DNA of 38,147 bases from a bacterium (lineage in GTDB: Bacteria; CSSED10-310; JAJRTK01), in the NCBI GenBank assembly GCA_024278345.1, contig JAJRTK010000038.1, positions 1-38,147 on the forward strand, read 5' to 3'. Shown in pieces: positions 8,123 through 16,164 of the stretch; position 1 is the first letter of the stretch; each line of letters starts with the position of its first letter. Made by a program: the position numbers and the translations under genes. Below the pieces are notes generated by a model. It was not told the DNA's origin. It did no database searches and worked only from the letters and a program-made list of their open reading frames with translations.

Positions 8123-8623
8123 CTAGAGGTCCGGCGGCGCCGTGTCCACAAGGGAAAGCCTGGAACGTTCCAGCTCGGCGGCTTCAAGGATGGAATCCAC
8201 AATCCGGTGATAGCCCGTGCAGCGGCAGAGATTCCCGGCGATGGCTGTTCGGATCTCCAGTGCATCCGGCTCAAGGTTTTTGTCCAGAAGGGCTCGGGCA
8301 GCCACGATCATCCCCGGTGTGCAGATGCCGCACTGGAGCCCGCCCTTGCGAACGAAACTTTCCTGGAGCGGTGTGAGTCCCGACCTGGGCGTCAGTCCTT
8401 CGATGGTCACAACCTGCCGCCCCTGGATCTGAGAGGCGATCACCAGGCAGGAGTTCACGGCTTCCCCGTCGATGAGTACCGTGCAGGCGCCGCATTCTCC
8501 TTCCCCGCAACCCTCCTTGGTTCCGGTGAGCTTCATCTCTTCCCTGAGCAGATCGATGAGGCGCCGCATGGGGGACACATCAAGCACTGTGGGGCTGCCA
8601 TTGATGGTACAATCGATTTTCAT
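8123..8623 (-). CDS. xanthine dehydrogenase-family [2Fe-2S] subunit
   Basis: Small iron-sulfur subunit, 166 residues, complete. The plant-ferredoxin-type cluster ligands are C39, C44, C47 and C59 (GCGEGECGACTVL region). The helical-bundle cluster ligands are C98, C101, C133 and C135 (QCGICTPG and NLCRCTG). It carries electrons from the molybdenum centre to FAD. It lies between the molybdopterin subunit gene (66-base gap) and the FAD subunit gene (about 40-base gap), all leftward. Confidence 0.93.
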   Translation of the reverse strand: MKIDCTINGSPTVLDVSPMRRLIDLLREEMKLTGTKEGCGEGECGACTVLIDGEAVNSCLVIASQIQGRQVVTIEGLTPRSGLTPLQESFVRKGGLQCGICTPGMIVAARALLDKNLEPDALEIRTAIAGNLCRCTGYHRIVDSILEAAELERSRLSLVDTAPPDL

Positions 8624-8689
8624 GGAAAAGTCTCTGCTTTGGTTGGGTCAATCCTATGTCGTTGCCGCCATGGAACAAAGAGGCTGAGT

Positions 8690-10969
8690 TTACGGGTTGA
8701 GCGCGAGTTCAATTTTTTCCGGAGTGACCGGGATCTCGTCAAACCTTTGGCCTGTAGCGTGATCGATGGCGGCGGCTACCGCTGGTGCACCACCGTCGGT
8801 GGGAAGCTCCCCGACTCCCTTTGCCCCGAAAGGGCCGCCCGAGAACGGTTCTTCGATGATATGCGTTTCAAATGCTGGTGCGTCCAGCGCGGTGGGAATG
8901 AGGCAGTTCGTCATTCGGTGGTTTTCGATCCATCCGTTTTTCTGCAGAACCTCTTCCATCGTAGCGTAACCAATGGCTTGGAGCGATCCTCCTTCGATTT
9001 GCCCCATCACCATCACCGGGTGGATTGCCTTTCCCACATCTTGGGCAGCGGTGAATCGCGTGACGCTAATCTCGTAGGTATCGAGATCGATCTCCACTTC
9101 CGCGACGTCGCAGCCCCAGGAAAAGACCGGATAGGCTTGGCCTTGGTAGGTCTTTTCGTCCCACTCCAGGCCTTCAGGCTGCACATAGGTTTTCGAGGCC
9201 GACGCGGGGCCGCCTTCGGAACAAGCTCGTTTCGCCAAATCCTGGAACGAGGCTACCCTTTGGCCAGACAACAAGAAGCAGCCGCCCACGAGGGTGATCT
9301 GCTCTGCATTGCAGTTCTCGAGCTCGGCGAGCCATTTGATGAGATCTTCCCGAAGCTGGGCGGCTGCGGAGCGGACCAGATCCCCGACGATCATACAGGT
9401 TCTGGAGGCGACAGTGGGTCCGCTGTCGGGAACGCGATTGGTATCCACTCCCGCATTGCGGCAAAGATCGACGGGGATGCCGAGCTCTTCCGCAACCATC
9501 TGGGCGAAGATCGTCTCAGTGCCCTGCCCGATGTCAGTGGAGCTCGTGAGGATCTCAATGAACCCATCCGGCGTGACTTGGAGGCCCGCCCGGCCTCGGA
9601 TGCGGTTTTCTCCATCCCCTGTGAAGCCCGAGCCGTGAAAAAATAGAGAAAGCCCTATGCCTCGCCGAATTCGCGCCTTGGGAAGGAGTTTCGAGTACTC
9701 GCTCCGCTTCCTGATGTAGTCTGAAGCCTTGACCGCTTGCTCCAGGCATTTATGGGTTGCCACTGACTCGGTAAGAACCTGCCCGGTGGCCGTGGAATCC
9801 CCTGGTTCCATGGCATTCCTTCGGCGGACTTCCAGGGGATCGATGCCGAGTGTCTTGGCGACGAGGTCGATTTGACGCTCCAGCGCAAAGCAGGTCTGAG
9901 GTGCGCCGAAGCCTCGAAATGCCCCATTGGGGGGATTGTTCGTCGCCCAGGCTCGGCCCACGATGTCGATATTTTCGCACCGATAGGGACCGGCCGCATG
10001 AATACAGCCCCGCGATAGGACGACCTCGCTCAGGGTCGCATAGGCACCGCCGTCAAAGTCGATCTCGATGGCGAGAGCAGTGAGGGTTCCATCACTCTTC
10101 AGCCCTGTCTTGTGGCGAATGATGCTTGGATGGCGCTTGGTGGTTGCCAGAATGTCTTCGGCACGATCATAGACCATCTTCACCGGACATTCCGATTTCA
10201 TGGCCAATAGTGCCGCGTGCCCGGCAAGAAGGTTAGGATATTCTTCTTTCCCTCCAAATCCTCCGCCGGTGACCATTTGGATCACCTGAACCTGGTCGGG
10301 ATGGGAGAAGCTCAAAAGAGGCAATAAAGCTTTGACCACGTAGTGAGGGCATTGGAGGGAGCCGTAGATTGAGATTCGGTCCTTCCCCGGAACGGCAATG
10401 ACCCCTTGCGGCTCGATGTACATCTGTTCCTGCAGACCTGTCTTATAGGTTCGCTCTACGATGTAGTCGGCTTCAGCGAACCCCCGCGGGAGATCTCCCT
10501 TTTCGATGTGGATTTCCTTGAACAGATTGTCTTCGCCGTAGAGCCGTACTCCAGTAGCTGCCTTTTCTAGATTGGTCACCGATGGAAGCTCATCGACGAT
10601 GATCTCGATCCGGGTACGAGCTTCCATCGCCTTCTTTCGACTGGTGGCGGCGATAAGCAAGATGGGTTCATTGACGTGTCGGATAAGCTGAGCTGCCAGA
10701 AAGGGTTGATCACGTTGGATCAGAGTGACTATGTTCTGGCCTGGAATGTCACTGTGATCAACGACGACGACCGAGGACCAGTCGAATTTCGGATCAAATT
10801 GGATGGCTCGTATTTTGCCGTGGGGGATTTGGCTTCGCAAAGTCACCCCGTAAAGCATGCCATCGAAGCTCAAGTCATCGACATAGGCTGCCTGTCCGTT
10901 GACTTTGCTCTGCCCGTCTTTGCGGGGGACGTTGACACCAATGCTCAATGTCCTCTCCTTTGTTTGCAT
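8690..10969 (-). CDS. xanthine dehydrogenase-family molybdopterin-binding subunit
   Basis: Large catalytic subunit, 759 residues. The N-terminal aldehyde-oxidase a/b hammerhead domain (about 15-125, KVNGQAAYVDDL) precedes the two Mo-cofactor domains with GGGFGGKE (E242) and GAFRGFGAPQ (R352). The C-terminal GAKGVGE supplies the catalytic base E721. E242 and R352 are in the positions of the purine-contacting Glu802 and Arg880 of bovine xanthine oxidase, so purine hydroxylation is favoured over CO dehydrogenase, whose active-site loop is absent. Substrate assignment remains inference. No Mo-cofactor sulfuration or insertion gene is nearby. It is the first gene of the leftward three-gene operon. 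Confidence 0.9.
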   Translation of the reverse strand: MQTKERTLSIGVNVPRKDGQSKVNGQAAYVDDLSFDGMLYGVTLRSQIPHGKIRAIQFDPKFDWSSVVVVDHSDIPGQNIVTLIQRDQPFLAAQLIRHVNEPILLIAATSRKKAMEARTRIEIIVDELPSVTNLEKAATGVRLYGEDNLFKEIHIEKGDLPRGFAEADYIVERTYKTGLQEQMYIEPQGVIAVPGKDRISIYGSLQCPHYVVKALLPLLSFSHPDQVQVIQMVTGGGFGGKEEYPNLLAGHAALLAMKSECPVKMVYDRAEDILATTKRHPSIIRHKTGLKSDGTLTALAIEIDFDGGAYATLSEVVLSRGCIHAAGPYRCENIDIVGRAWATNNPPNGAFRGFGAPQTCFALERQIDLVAKTLGIDPLEVRRRNAMEPGDSTATGQVLTESVATHKCLEQAVKASDYIRKRSEYSKLLPKARIRRGIGLSLFFHGSGFTGDGENRIRGRAGLQVTPDGFIEILTSSTDIGQGTETIFAQMVAEELGIPVDLCRNAGVDTNRVPDSGPTVASRTCMIVGDLVRSAAAQLREDLIKWLAELENCNAEQITLVGGCFLLSGQRVASFQDLAKRACSEGGPASASKTYVQPEGLEWDEKTYQGQAYPVFSWGCDVAEVEIDLDTYEISVTRFTAAQDVGKAIHPVMVMGQIEGGSLQAIGYATMEEVLQKNGWIENHRMTNCLIPTALDAPAFETHIIEEPFSGGPFGAKGVGELPTDGGAPAVAAAIDHATGQRFDEIPVTPEKIELALNP

Positions 10970-11362
10970 CAGATGGGAAGGGTGCGGTGATCACAAAACA
11001 ACCTATCAAACTCCTGTTGCTTTTATCAGAACTTGGGATGCCTTCCACCAAAGATCCCGCCAACGTTCCTGGGAATTGAAGCCAAAAACCGAAAAAAAAG
11101 ATTCCTGTGGTCTCAGCGGTGCGTGCTCCCGGTTTAGTGCAAGGGCTGGGGAAAGGGGCGACAATGGCGAGCAGCGGACGTCGGACGGCGACCGATGTGA
11201 GCGGAACGCAACGCAAAGAGAAGAAAGAGTCTCGCCCTAACGAGCATGATCCCGGCGACCACACCCCGGAAGATGAAAGTGGAAGGCGCGGAGCGCCATG
11301 ACCACGCCGTCGAAGATGGATTCAACCATGTACTTTCATGGTAAAGGAAGAGCGCCATTGTC
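10970..11362. other. intergenic region between dynamin operon end and xanthine dehydrogenase operon start
   Basis: A 393-base stretch with no convincing gene. It should hold the promoter of the leftward xanthine dehydrogenase operon and contains copy B of the dispersed intergenic element. A short hairpin (ACCATG/CATGGT with a 6-base spacer, near 11328-11344) lies just past the end of the dynamin operon. It has no T-tract and is a weak terminator candidate at best. Confidence 0.5.
11153..11228 (+). repeat. dispersed ~70-bp intergenic element, copy B
   Basis: Left flank GGGGCGACAATGGCGAGCAG, central CGGACGTCGGACGGCG hairpin region, right flank GAGCGGAACGCAACG followed by an A/G-rich run. Flanks align with copy A (38-112), while the central hairpin differs. 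It lies upstream of the xanthine dehydrogenase operon, in antisense orientation to it. Confidence 0.6.
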
Positions 11363-11968
11363 TCAGCGTGGGGAGAAGTTATCTTTGGATTGAGAAATTG
11401 AGCTGGGGAAAGCTCGGGATGGACCGGGGTTTTGGAATTCGTCCCCATGGCGGATGTTGAAAGTTTCATCGAAGATGTTTGCCCGCTTCTTCATGAGATC
11501 GATGGTCTTGAGCACGGTGTCGGTATCCTGCCGGGTCGTCTGTTCGATGTAGTTTCGGAGGGGCGAGTCCAAGCTCTGGTTCTCGTTGGCAAAGCTGTGG
11601 AGCATGATTTCGTGGGAGATGTAACTGTCGATGTTTTTGGCGGAGGAATGCATGGTCTTCAGGTAGTCGCTAAAGACCATTTCCTCCAAGGTCGTGCCTT
11701 GGATTCGCGTGCGGCCCCAGCCTCCTCCCGCCGCTTGGATCGCGTGATCGAGAGAGCGCTTGAATCCCTTGGCGACCCGGAGAACTGACCTCCGAAGCTC
11801 CTCCAGGTTCTCTGGAGAGTGGCGAAACGTCCTGAGTTTCTCCATCAAAGAACCCAATTCATGGATAGTCTGCCGGTAGGTGGCATCGCGATCTCGAAGA
11901 TGTCGATCACGGTTCCTTAGAAGGATGCTCCCGTCCATTTTCAGGCGTCGTCGATTGGTCTCGTTCAT
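11363..11968 (-). CDS. hypothetical helical protein coupled to the dynamin-like GTPase
   Basis: A 201-residue, strongly helical protein without a signal peptide or membrane helix. It is rich in Arg, Asp and Glu, with heptad-like stretches (residues about 25-75 and 150-175), and ends in a Ser/Pro-rich tail. I recognise no family. Its ATG overlaps the stop of the preceding frame (ATGA at 11965-11968), so it is translationally coupled to the dynamin C-terminal frame. That suggests a soluble partner or regulator of the GTPase (inference). Confidence 0.65.
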   Translation of the reverse strand: MNETNRRRLKMDGSILLRNRDRHLRDRDATYRQTIHELGSLMEKLRTFRHSPENLEELRRSVLRVAKGFKRSLDHAIQAAGGGWGRTRIQGTTLEEMVFSDYLKTMHSSAKNIDSYISHEIMLHSFANENQSLDSPLRNYIEQTTRQDTDTVLKTIDLMKKRANIFDETFNIRHGDEFQNPGPSRAFPSSISQSKDNFSPR

Positions 11969-12462
11969 GGGGTTGTTCCAAACTGATGGCGGAGGTCGCT
12001 TTCCAACCGCGCGAGCTCGGCTCTCATTTCCTGCACCTTTTGAAGACGCCGTTCCGATTGTTTTCGCTGTTGACGGCAGAGCCCAAGAAGTGGGCTGATA
12101 TTGTGCTCGATCTCAGTGGTCACGTGGTCAAGAGCATGATCTAATTGTTGAGTCAGGGTTTCTTTGAAGCCGCTGCATAGGTTGTCGAGTCTCGTGTCAA
12201 ACTGTCGGCTCACCTGCTTTCGCTTTCGGGGAAGGACCAGGAACCCCAGCACCCCTATCGCCGTTGCAAAAGCCAGCCCCGTGACGTCAAGCAGTAGCGT
12301 GGGAAGGAGGCTTGTAAGGCCAATGGCACTGGACACGGCGATTCCTTGCAATAAAATGAAATTTTTCAAGCCCGTTTCCGCCGCTTTTCGGATATTTTCC
12401 GCCTCGGCTTCGGCATCGAAATGCTGGAACTTCGTCGAAGCCTTATGGGCGGCAGCAAGGAG
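11965..12462 (-). pseudogene. C-terminal part of dynamin-like GTPase, severed by an in-frame stop
   Basis: The frame continues exactly in phase after the TAA at 12463-12465. 31 codons beginning LLAAAHKASTKFQHF and rich in Glu/Ala lead into 134 residues that can start at TTG 12369. This part has a hydrophobic hairpin (about 40 residues, LQGIAVSSAIGLTSLLP...DVTGLAFATAIGVLGFLVLP) and a basic RKRKQ stop-transfer, followed by a long helix with Gln/Glu/Leu heptads. A DVTG-containing membrane hairpin after the stalk helices is the usual C-terminal end of bacterial dynamin-like proteins. With the upstream 416 residues it makes a normal-length protein of about 580 residues. It may be made separately from TTG 12369, which has no clear ribosome-binding site. 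Confidence 0.7.
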
Positions 12463-12465
12463 TTA
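12463..12465 (-). other. in-frame TAA interrupting the dynamin-like gene
   Basis: The minus strand reads CGA CAG TAA CTC CTT GCT, with coding-quality sequence of the same protein on both sides and no frame change. A single substitution from CAA or GAA would create it. It may be a true nonsense mutation, a readthrough site or a sequencing error. Confidence 0.75.
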
Positions 12466-13713
12466 CTGTCGTTTACCAAGAAAATCCGCATGCCAACTTG
12501 CGCTGTAGGACCGGGCTTCGACGATCCGCTCCTGAACATAAGCCAAGGAAAACTCCCACAGCTTGTGGTTATTCCTGGAAACGTAATTGATGGCGTCATC
12601 GATGATGAGGGGAAGTCCGGCGAGTGGACCCTCGCCAACGACGATCTCTTTTCTGAACTCCTCTTCGAGGCTCCGACCCATGATCCTCATTCGAGCGAGT
12701 TCGATGCTTGTGAGATGCTCTTGGACGAATCGGTGGACTCGGATTTTCAGCTCCGAAAAAACCCGATCAATCTCCGCCCGATACTTGGCGAAGAACTCTC
12801 TGAGCTCGTCCTTTCGCTCCGCCAACTGTAGGAACAGATCTTCGATCTTTCCCTCATCGGCGCGGAGGCTCTTGATCTGGCCTTGGAGGGTGCCGGAAAT
12901 CTCGTCGCAGAGATGTTCCGCCGCTTTAAGGGGGCTCCGGAGTTTGAGGAGGAGCTTCTCGTCGCTGGAAAGGGTTTTCAGAATGTAGTTCTCTATCGCC
13001 GGAAGCCCGGTGTCCTCCAATTCGTCTCGGGATGCCGCCGAAAGCTTGCCTTGGAGTGCTTGCTGAGCCGATATCTCAAAGAGCAAAGGATCGAACTCCA
13101 AACACTTATAGGCGTTTTTCTCCACATAGTCTCGAACCGTCGGAAGTTCGCCTGCGGCCAGGAGATCGATTTTGTTTAGGATGAAGACGACCTTGCGGTC
13201 CCAACGTCCTCGCACAAAATCAAGAAAATTGCGCTCGCTTTCAGAGAAGGGCTGGATCGCGGATATGAGAAAAAGAATCAACTCCGCCCGGTGAATGAAA
13301 CTCTCCGTCGTGTCCCTGTGCTCCTGGATGATGGAGTTTGTCCCAGGTGTGTCAATGATCCTGAGATCGTGAAGAATCCCTTTCGGGGCCTCTACGGTCA
13401 GGTAGTGGCCTTCTCCCAGAGGAGCGCTGTCAGTGGAGTGCCGGACTACGGTGATTTGGTCGGTGGTTGGAACCACTCCCTCAGCCAGAAGGTTTTGACC
13501 CAGTAGAGCGTTGATGAAACATGATTTGCCCGTGTTGTACTCGCCAACCACCACAATGGTGAACGGGGCGTTGAGCCCTTGAATGAGATCATCGACGTTA
13601 TCCAGCATCTCAAGCCGTCCGAGCTCAAGCAAGAAGCTACGCAAATTGGAAAGAAAGAGCGTTTCTCTCTCAAGGAATAGCTGAGTTCGCTTTTCGCCAA
13701 GGATCCTGCTCAT
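12463..13713 (-). CDS. dynamin-like GTPase, N-terminal GTPase and stalk part
   Basis: The 416-residue open frame carries a dynamin-type GTPase: P-loop GEYNTGKS (57-64), switch I Thr in PTTDQITVV (82-90), DTPG (121-124) and NKID (180-183). Long helices (about 255-400) then form the stalk/bundle region. Such proteins hydrolyse GTP to remodel or tether membranes. The usual membrane-inserting hairpin is missing from this frame but lies in phase just beyond the TAA at 12463, so the product as written would lack its membrane anchor. The three frames (GTPase, membrane tail, 201-residue helical protein) run leftward as one operon, divergent from rimP. Confidence 0.85.
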   Translation of the reverse strand: MSRILGEKRTQLFLERETLFLSNLRSFLLELGRLEMLDNVDDLIQGLNAPFTIVVVGEYNTGKSCFINALLGQNLLAEGVVPTTDQITVVRHSTDSAPLGEGHYLTVEAPKGILHDLRIIDTPGTNSIIQEHRDTTESFIHRAELILFLISAIQPFSESERNFLDFVRGRWDRKVVFILNKIDLLAAGELPTVRDYVEKNAYKCLEFDPLLFEISAQQALQGKLSAASRDELEDTGLPAIENYILKTLSSDEKLLLKLRSPLKAAEHLCDEISGTLQGQIKSLRADEGKIEDLFLQLAERKDELREFFAKYRAEIDRVFSELKIRVHRFVQEHLTSIELARMRIMGRSLEEEFRKEIVVGEGPLAGLPLIIDDAINYVSRNNHKLWEFSLAYVQERIVEARSYSASWHADFLGKRQ

Positions 13714-13892
13714 GGCTGGCTTCTCTGAATCAGGGCGGCTTGGGCATGTCTTGGGTCGATGGCGTGGCTAACGGCTCGAGTCATCGATGTCCCTATTTGT
13801 TGCTCGGAGTCATTGGAAAAACGCGAAGTTCCATTTTTCTTATGGAAAGAGCTTGCTCGTGTCGGCGGCATCCATTGAGACATGGCACTTAG

Positions 13893-13939
13893 ACCTGAGC
13901 TCAGGTTGCATCATGACAGGAGCTGAGTTATGATGCAAC
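13893..13939. promoter_or_regulatory. nested palindrome and inverted repeat upstream of rimP
   Basis: ACCTGAGCTCAGGT (13893-13906) is a perfect 14-bp palindrome. It is abutted by GTTGCATCAT (13905-13914) and its exact complement ATGATGCAAC (13930-13939), with a 15-base loop. The two could be regulator-binding sites or alternative RNA hairpins in the leader of the rimP-nusA-infB operon. Confidence 0.5.
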
Positions 13940-13964
13940 ACGCTTTGAATTGGAGTCCCTTTGG

Positions 13965-13991
13965 AAAGAGCGGCTCAGTCCCGCTCTTTTC
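13965..13991 (+). terminator. terminator-like hairpin in the rimP leader (possible attenuator)
   Basis: AAAGAGCGG and CCGCTCTTT arms (9 bp) enclose a 7-base loop and run into TTTTCTT, about 40 bases before the rimP start. A terminator in the leader of a nusA operon would fit autoregulation by NusA. It could instead end a short upstream transcript. Confidence 0.5.
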
Positions 13992-14029
13992 TTGTATTGC
14001 GGCGGTTCCGGGACCTTTTCCGCCTGCTC

Positions 14030-14665
14030 ATGGCAGACAAGATTATGGATGATAAGCCCGCGACAAAACTAGAGAAATCCCTCGCTCCACTCATTGAGGC
14101 CGAGGGTTTCACTTTGGTGGACATTGACGTCTCTCGAGCTGGTCGCAGGCAATTTGTCCGGGTCTACGTTTATGCTCGGGATGGTGTTTCCCTCGGGGAT
14201 TGTCATCGAATTTCGCGGAGACTGGAGCCGATCATCGATGCAATGGGAACGATGGACGATAACTATGTTCTTGAGGTTTCTTCGCCGGGCCTGACGAAGG
14301 TGCTGAATCGCAGGCGTGATTTCACGCTTTTCAAGGGGCGGCTGGTGCGGGTGATGACTCTGTCGCGGATCAATGGAGGGCGAGATTGGGTAGGTGAGCT
14401 CATGGGGACATTTGGGTCTGTCGTGAGGCTTCGGATTTTGGAAAAGGGGGAAGTAATCGACATTCCCATGGAGCAGGTTCGGACAGCAAGGCTTGTCTAT
14501 GAGAGTCCGGAGGATTGGAAGGAAAGGCAACGACGAGAAGAGGAGCACCCTCAAGCCTTGGCGCATGAGGATACGGGGTTTTCTACTTTGGATGTGGCAA
14601 GGTGTTTTGAGGGCGCCAAGCCTGGGAATGGCCACGCGGGAATCGGCTCTCGAGAGGGAGCCTAG
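14030..14665 (+). CDS. rimP: ribosome maturation factor RimP
   Basis: Needed for maturation of the 30S subunit. The N-terminal domain shows LAPLIEAEGFTLVDIDV and LEVSSPGL (the LEVSSPGLxRxL signature, here followed by TKVLNRRRDF). The C-terminal SH3-like domain includes LVRVMTL...WVGELMG and IPMEQVRTARLVYE. A charged tail of about 50 residues follows and is longer than in E. coli RimP. ATG 14030 or ATG 14045 is the likely start; the frame is open from TTG 13961, but that would overlap the leader hairpin. It is the first gene of the operon leading to nusA. Confidence 0.9.
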   Translation: MADKIMDDKPATKLEKSLAPLIEAEGFTLVDIDVSRAGRRQFVRVYVYARDGVSLGDCHRISRRLEPIIDAMGTMDDNYVLEVSSPGLTKVLNRRRDFTLFKGRLVRVMTLSRINGGRDWVGELMGTFGSVVRLRILEKGEVIDIPMEQVRTARLVYESPEDWKERQRREEEHPQALAHEDTGFSTLDVARCFEGAKPGNGHAGIGSREGA

Positions 14666-14869
14666 TCAAGGCGGCTAGAAGTTGGCAGGGAGGGCCGTCG
14701 TCATGGCCAAGCCTTGGGGTAGCACGGTTGGTTGACATGGCAACCGGGGTTCTCAGAAGCGTCGGGGCACTTTGGACACGCAACCGGAGCCGGTGAAGAA
14801 CCGGTGGGCTGGGCTCTGGCTTACTGTCGGGCTCCTTGAGAATGTCTCATACGAACGGAGACAAACGAA

Positions 14870-16138
14870 ATGAAAAATCGCGAGCTTCTTCGGTCACTCG
14901 AGCTGATGTGCCGCGAAAAGAGGATTGACAAGCAAAAAGTCATTCGAGCCATCGAAGAAGGGATTGCCTCGGCGGCAAGGCGAAAACATCCAGGAGAGAA
15001 CATCGAAGTTTACCTTAATCCCGAATCGGGTGAGATCGAGATCTATGCTTTGAAGACAGTGATTGAAATCGTGGCCGATACCGCAACGGAAGTTTCTTAT
15101 GAAGATGCGAAAAAGCTTCTCGGTGACGTTGATGTCGGGGAAGAGATCGAAATAAAGAAAGACATCGGCGATATCGAGGATCTTGGGCGTATTGCCGCGC
15201 AAACCACGAAGCAAGTGATCCTTCAGCGCGTGCGGGATGCCGAAAGACACAATGTTTACGAGCACTTTAAGGATCGACAGGGAGAATTGGTCAACGGCAT
15301 CATTACACGATTCGAGAAGGGGAATCTCTACGTTGATCTTGGGCGCACGGAAGCCCTTCTGCCCCGTGGCGAGCAAGCTCCAAGAGACAACTACAAAAAA
15401 GGTGACCGGATCCGAGCCTACGTGTTGGAAGTGCGACGAAACTCTAATGGACCCCAAGTCGTCCTTTCTAGAACTCATCCTGGGCTTTTGAGAGAGCTTT
15501 TCGCCCTTGAGGTACCGGAGATTTTTGACGGCGTCGTTGAGATTGTCGGTGCAGTAAGGGAGCCAGGAGTCCGCGCCAAGGTCGCGGTGCGGTCTAACGA
15601 CAGAAATGTCGATCCCGTGGGGGCTTGCGTCGGTACGAAAGGAAGTCGCGTCCAGTCTATTGTGCGGGAGCTTCGGGGGGAAAACATCGATATCATTCAG
15701 TATTCCGATGACATCGTCGATTACGTTTCTAATGCCTTGTCGCCTGCTCAGGTCAGGGATGCGATCTTGAATCATGACGAAAAACAGATCGTTGTGATTG
15801 TTCCAGAGGACCAGCTATCGCTAGCCATCGGGAATCGCGGTATCAACGTACGGCTCGCGGTCAAGCTTACCGGATGGAAAATTGACATCTCCAGCGAAGC
15901 GGAGCTCCAAGAGGCTCGGCAACGAGAAGAGCAGCGAGAATCGGCGGTCGAGCAACCCGCGGGAGAGACGACTTCCGTGGCCTCCACTGAATCTTCAACC
16001 AGCGATCTGGCTTCGACGGCTGCCCTAGCGGACCTGTCCGAAGGGTCGGAACCCGATGCCGACAACGGGTTCGTTTCGCTCCCTGAACGGAGCGAGACTG
16101 AACTTGTCGATGGAGCCGAGGAAACGGGGGTTGTTTAG
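14870..16138 (+). CDS. nusA: transcription termination/antitermination factor NusA
   Basis: RNA polymerase-binding elongation factor, 422 residues. The N-terminal domain (1-125) begins with helices RELLRSLELMCREKRIDKQ. The S1 domain (about 130-200) contains GIITRFEKGNLYVDLG. Two KH domains (about 200-345) contain GACVGTKGSRVQSIVREL and LAIGNRGINVRLAVKLTGW. The C-terminal ~70 residues are acidic and Ser/Thr-rich and lack the acidic repeats of E. coli NusA. CGGAGAC lies 8 bases before the ATG. A 204-base gap after rimP contains no gene; a small GGTTG/CAACC hairpin lies near 14730. Confidence 0.95.
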   Translation: MKNRELLRSLELMCREKRIDKQKVIRAIEEGIASAARRKHPGENIEVYLNPESGEIEIYALKTVIEIVADTATEVSYEDAKKLLGDVDVGEEIEIKKDIGDIEDLGRIAAQTTKQVILQRVRDAERHNVYEHFKDRQGELVNGIITRFEKGNLYVDLGRTEALLPRGEQAPRDNYKKGDRIRAYVLEVRRNSNGPQVVLSRTHPGLLRELFALEVPEIFDGVVEIVGAVREPGVRAKVAVRSNDRNVDPVGACVGTKGSRVQSIVRELRGENIDIIQYSDDIVDYVSNALSPAQVRDAILNHDEKQIVVIVPEDQLSLAIGNRGINVRLAVKLTGWKIDISSEAELQEARQREEQRESAVEQPAGETTSVASTESSTSDLASTAALADLSEGSEPDADNGFVSLPERSETELVDGAEETGVV

Positions 16139-16164
16139 TGGTGGAGGGAAGAGAGGTTTAGGGT

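Larger units (their letters stand above)
13714..14029. other. divergent regulatory region between dynamin operon and rimP
   Basis: A 316-base stretch with no gene. It contains a 14-bp perfect palindrome (13893-13906), a 10-bp perfect inverted repeat (13905-13939) and a terminator-like hairpin (13965-13991), listed separately. No convincing tRNA or -35/-10 pair was identified. Confidence 0.5.

Noticed and set aside
8207-9646. 479-codon plus-strand frame across the xanthine dehydrogenase genes
   Set aside because: Fully antisense to two subunit genes with clear cofactor motifs; the translated product has no protein family features.
13860-13960. tRNA gene ahead of rimP, as in the metY-rimP order of E. 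coli
   Set aside because: The inverted repeats do not form a cloverleaf, and no GTTC T-loop or acceptor stem was found.
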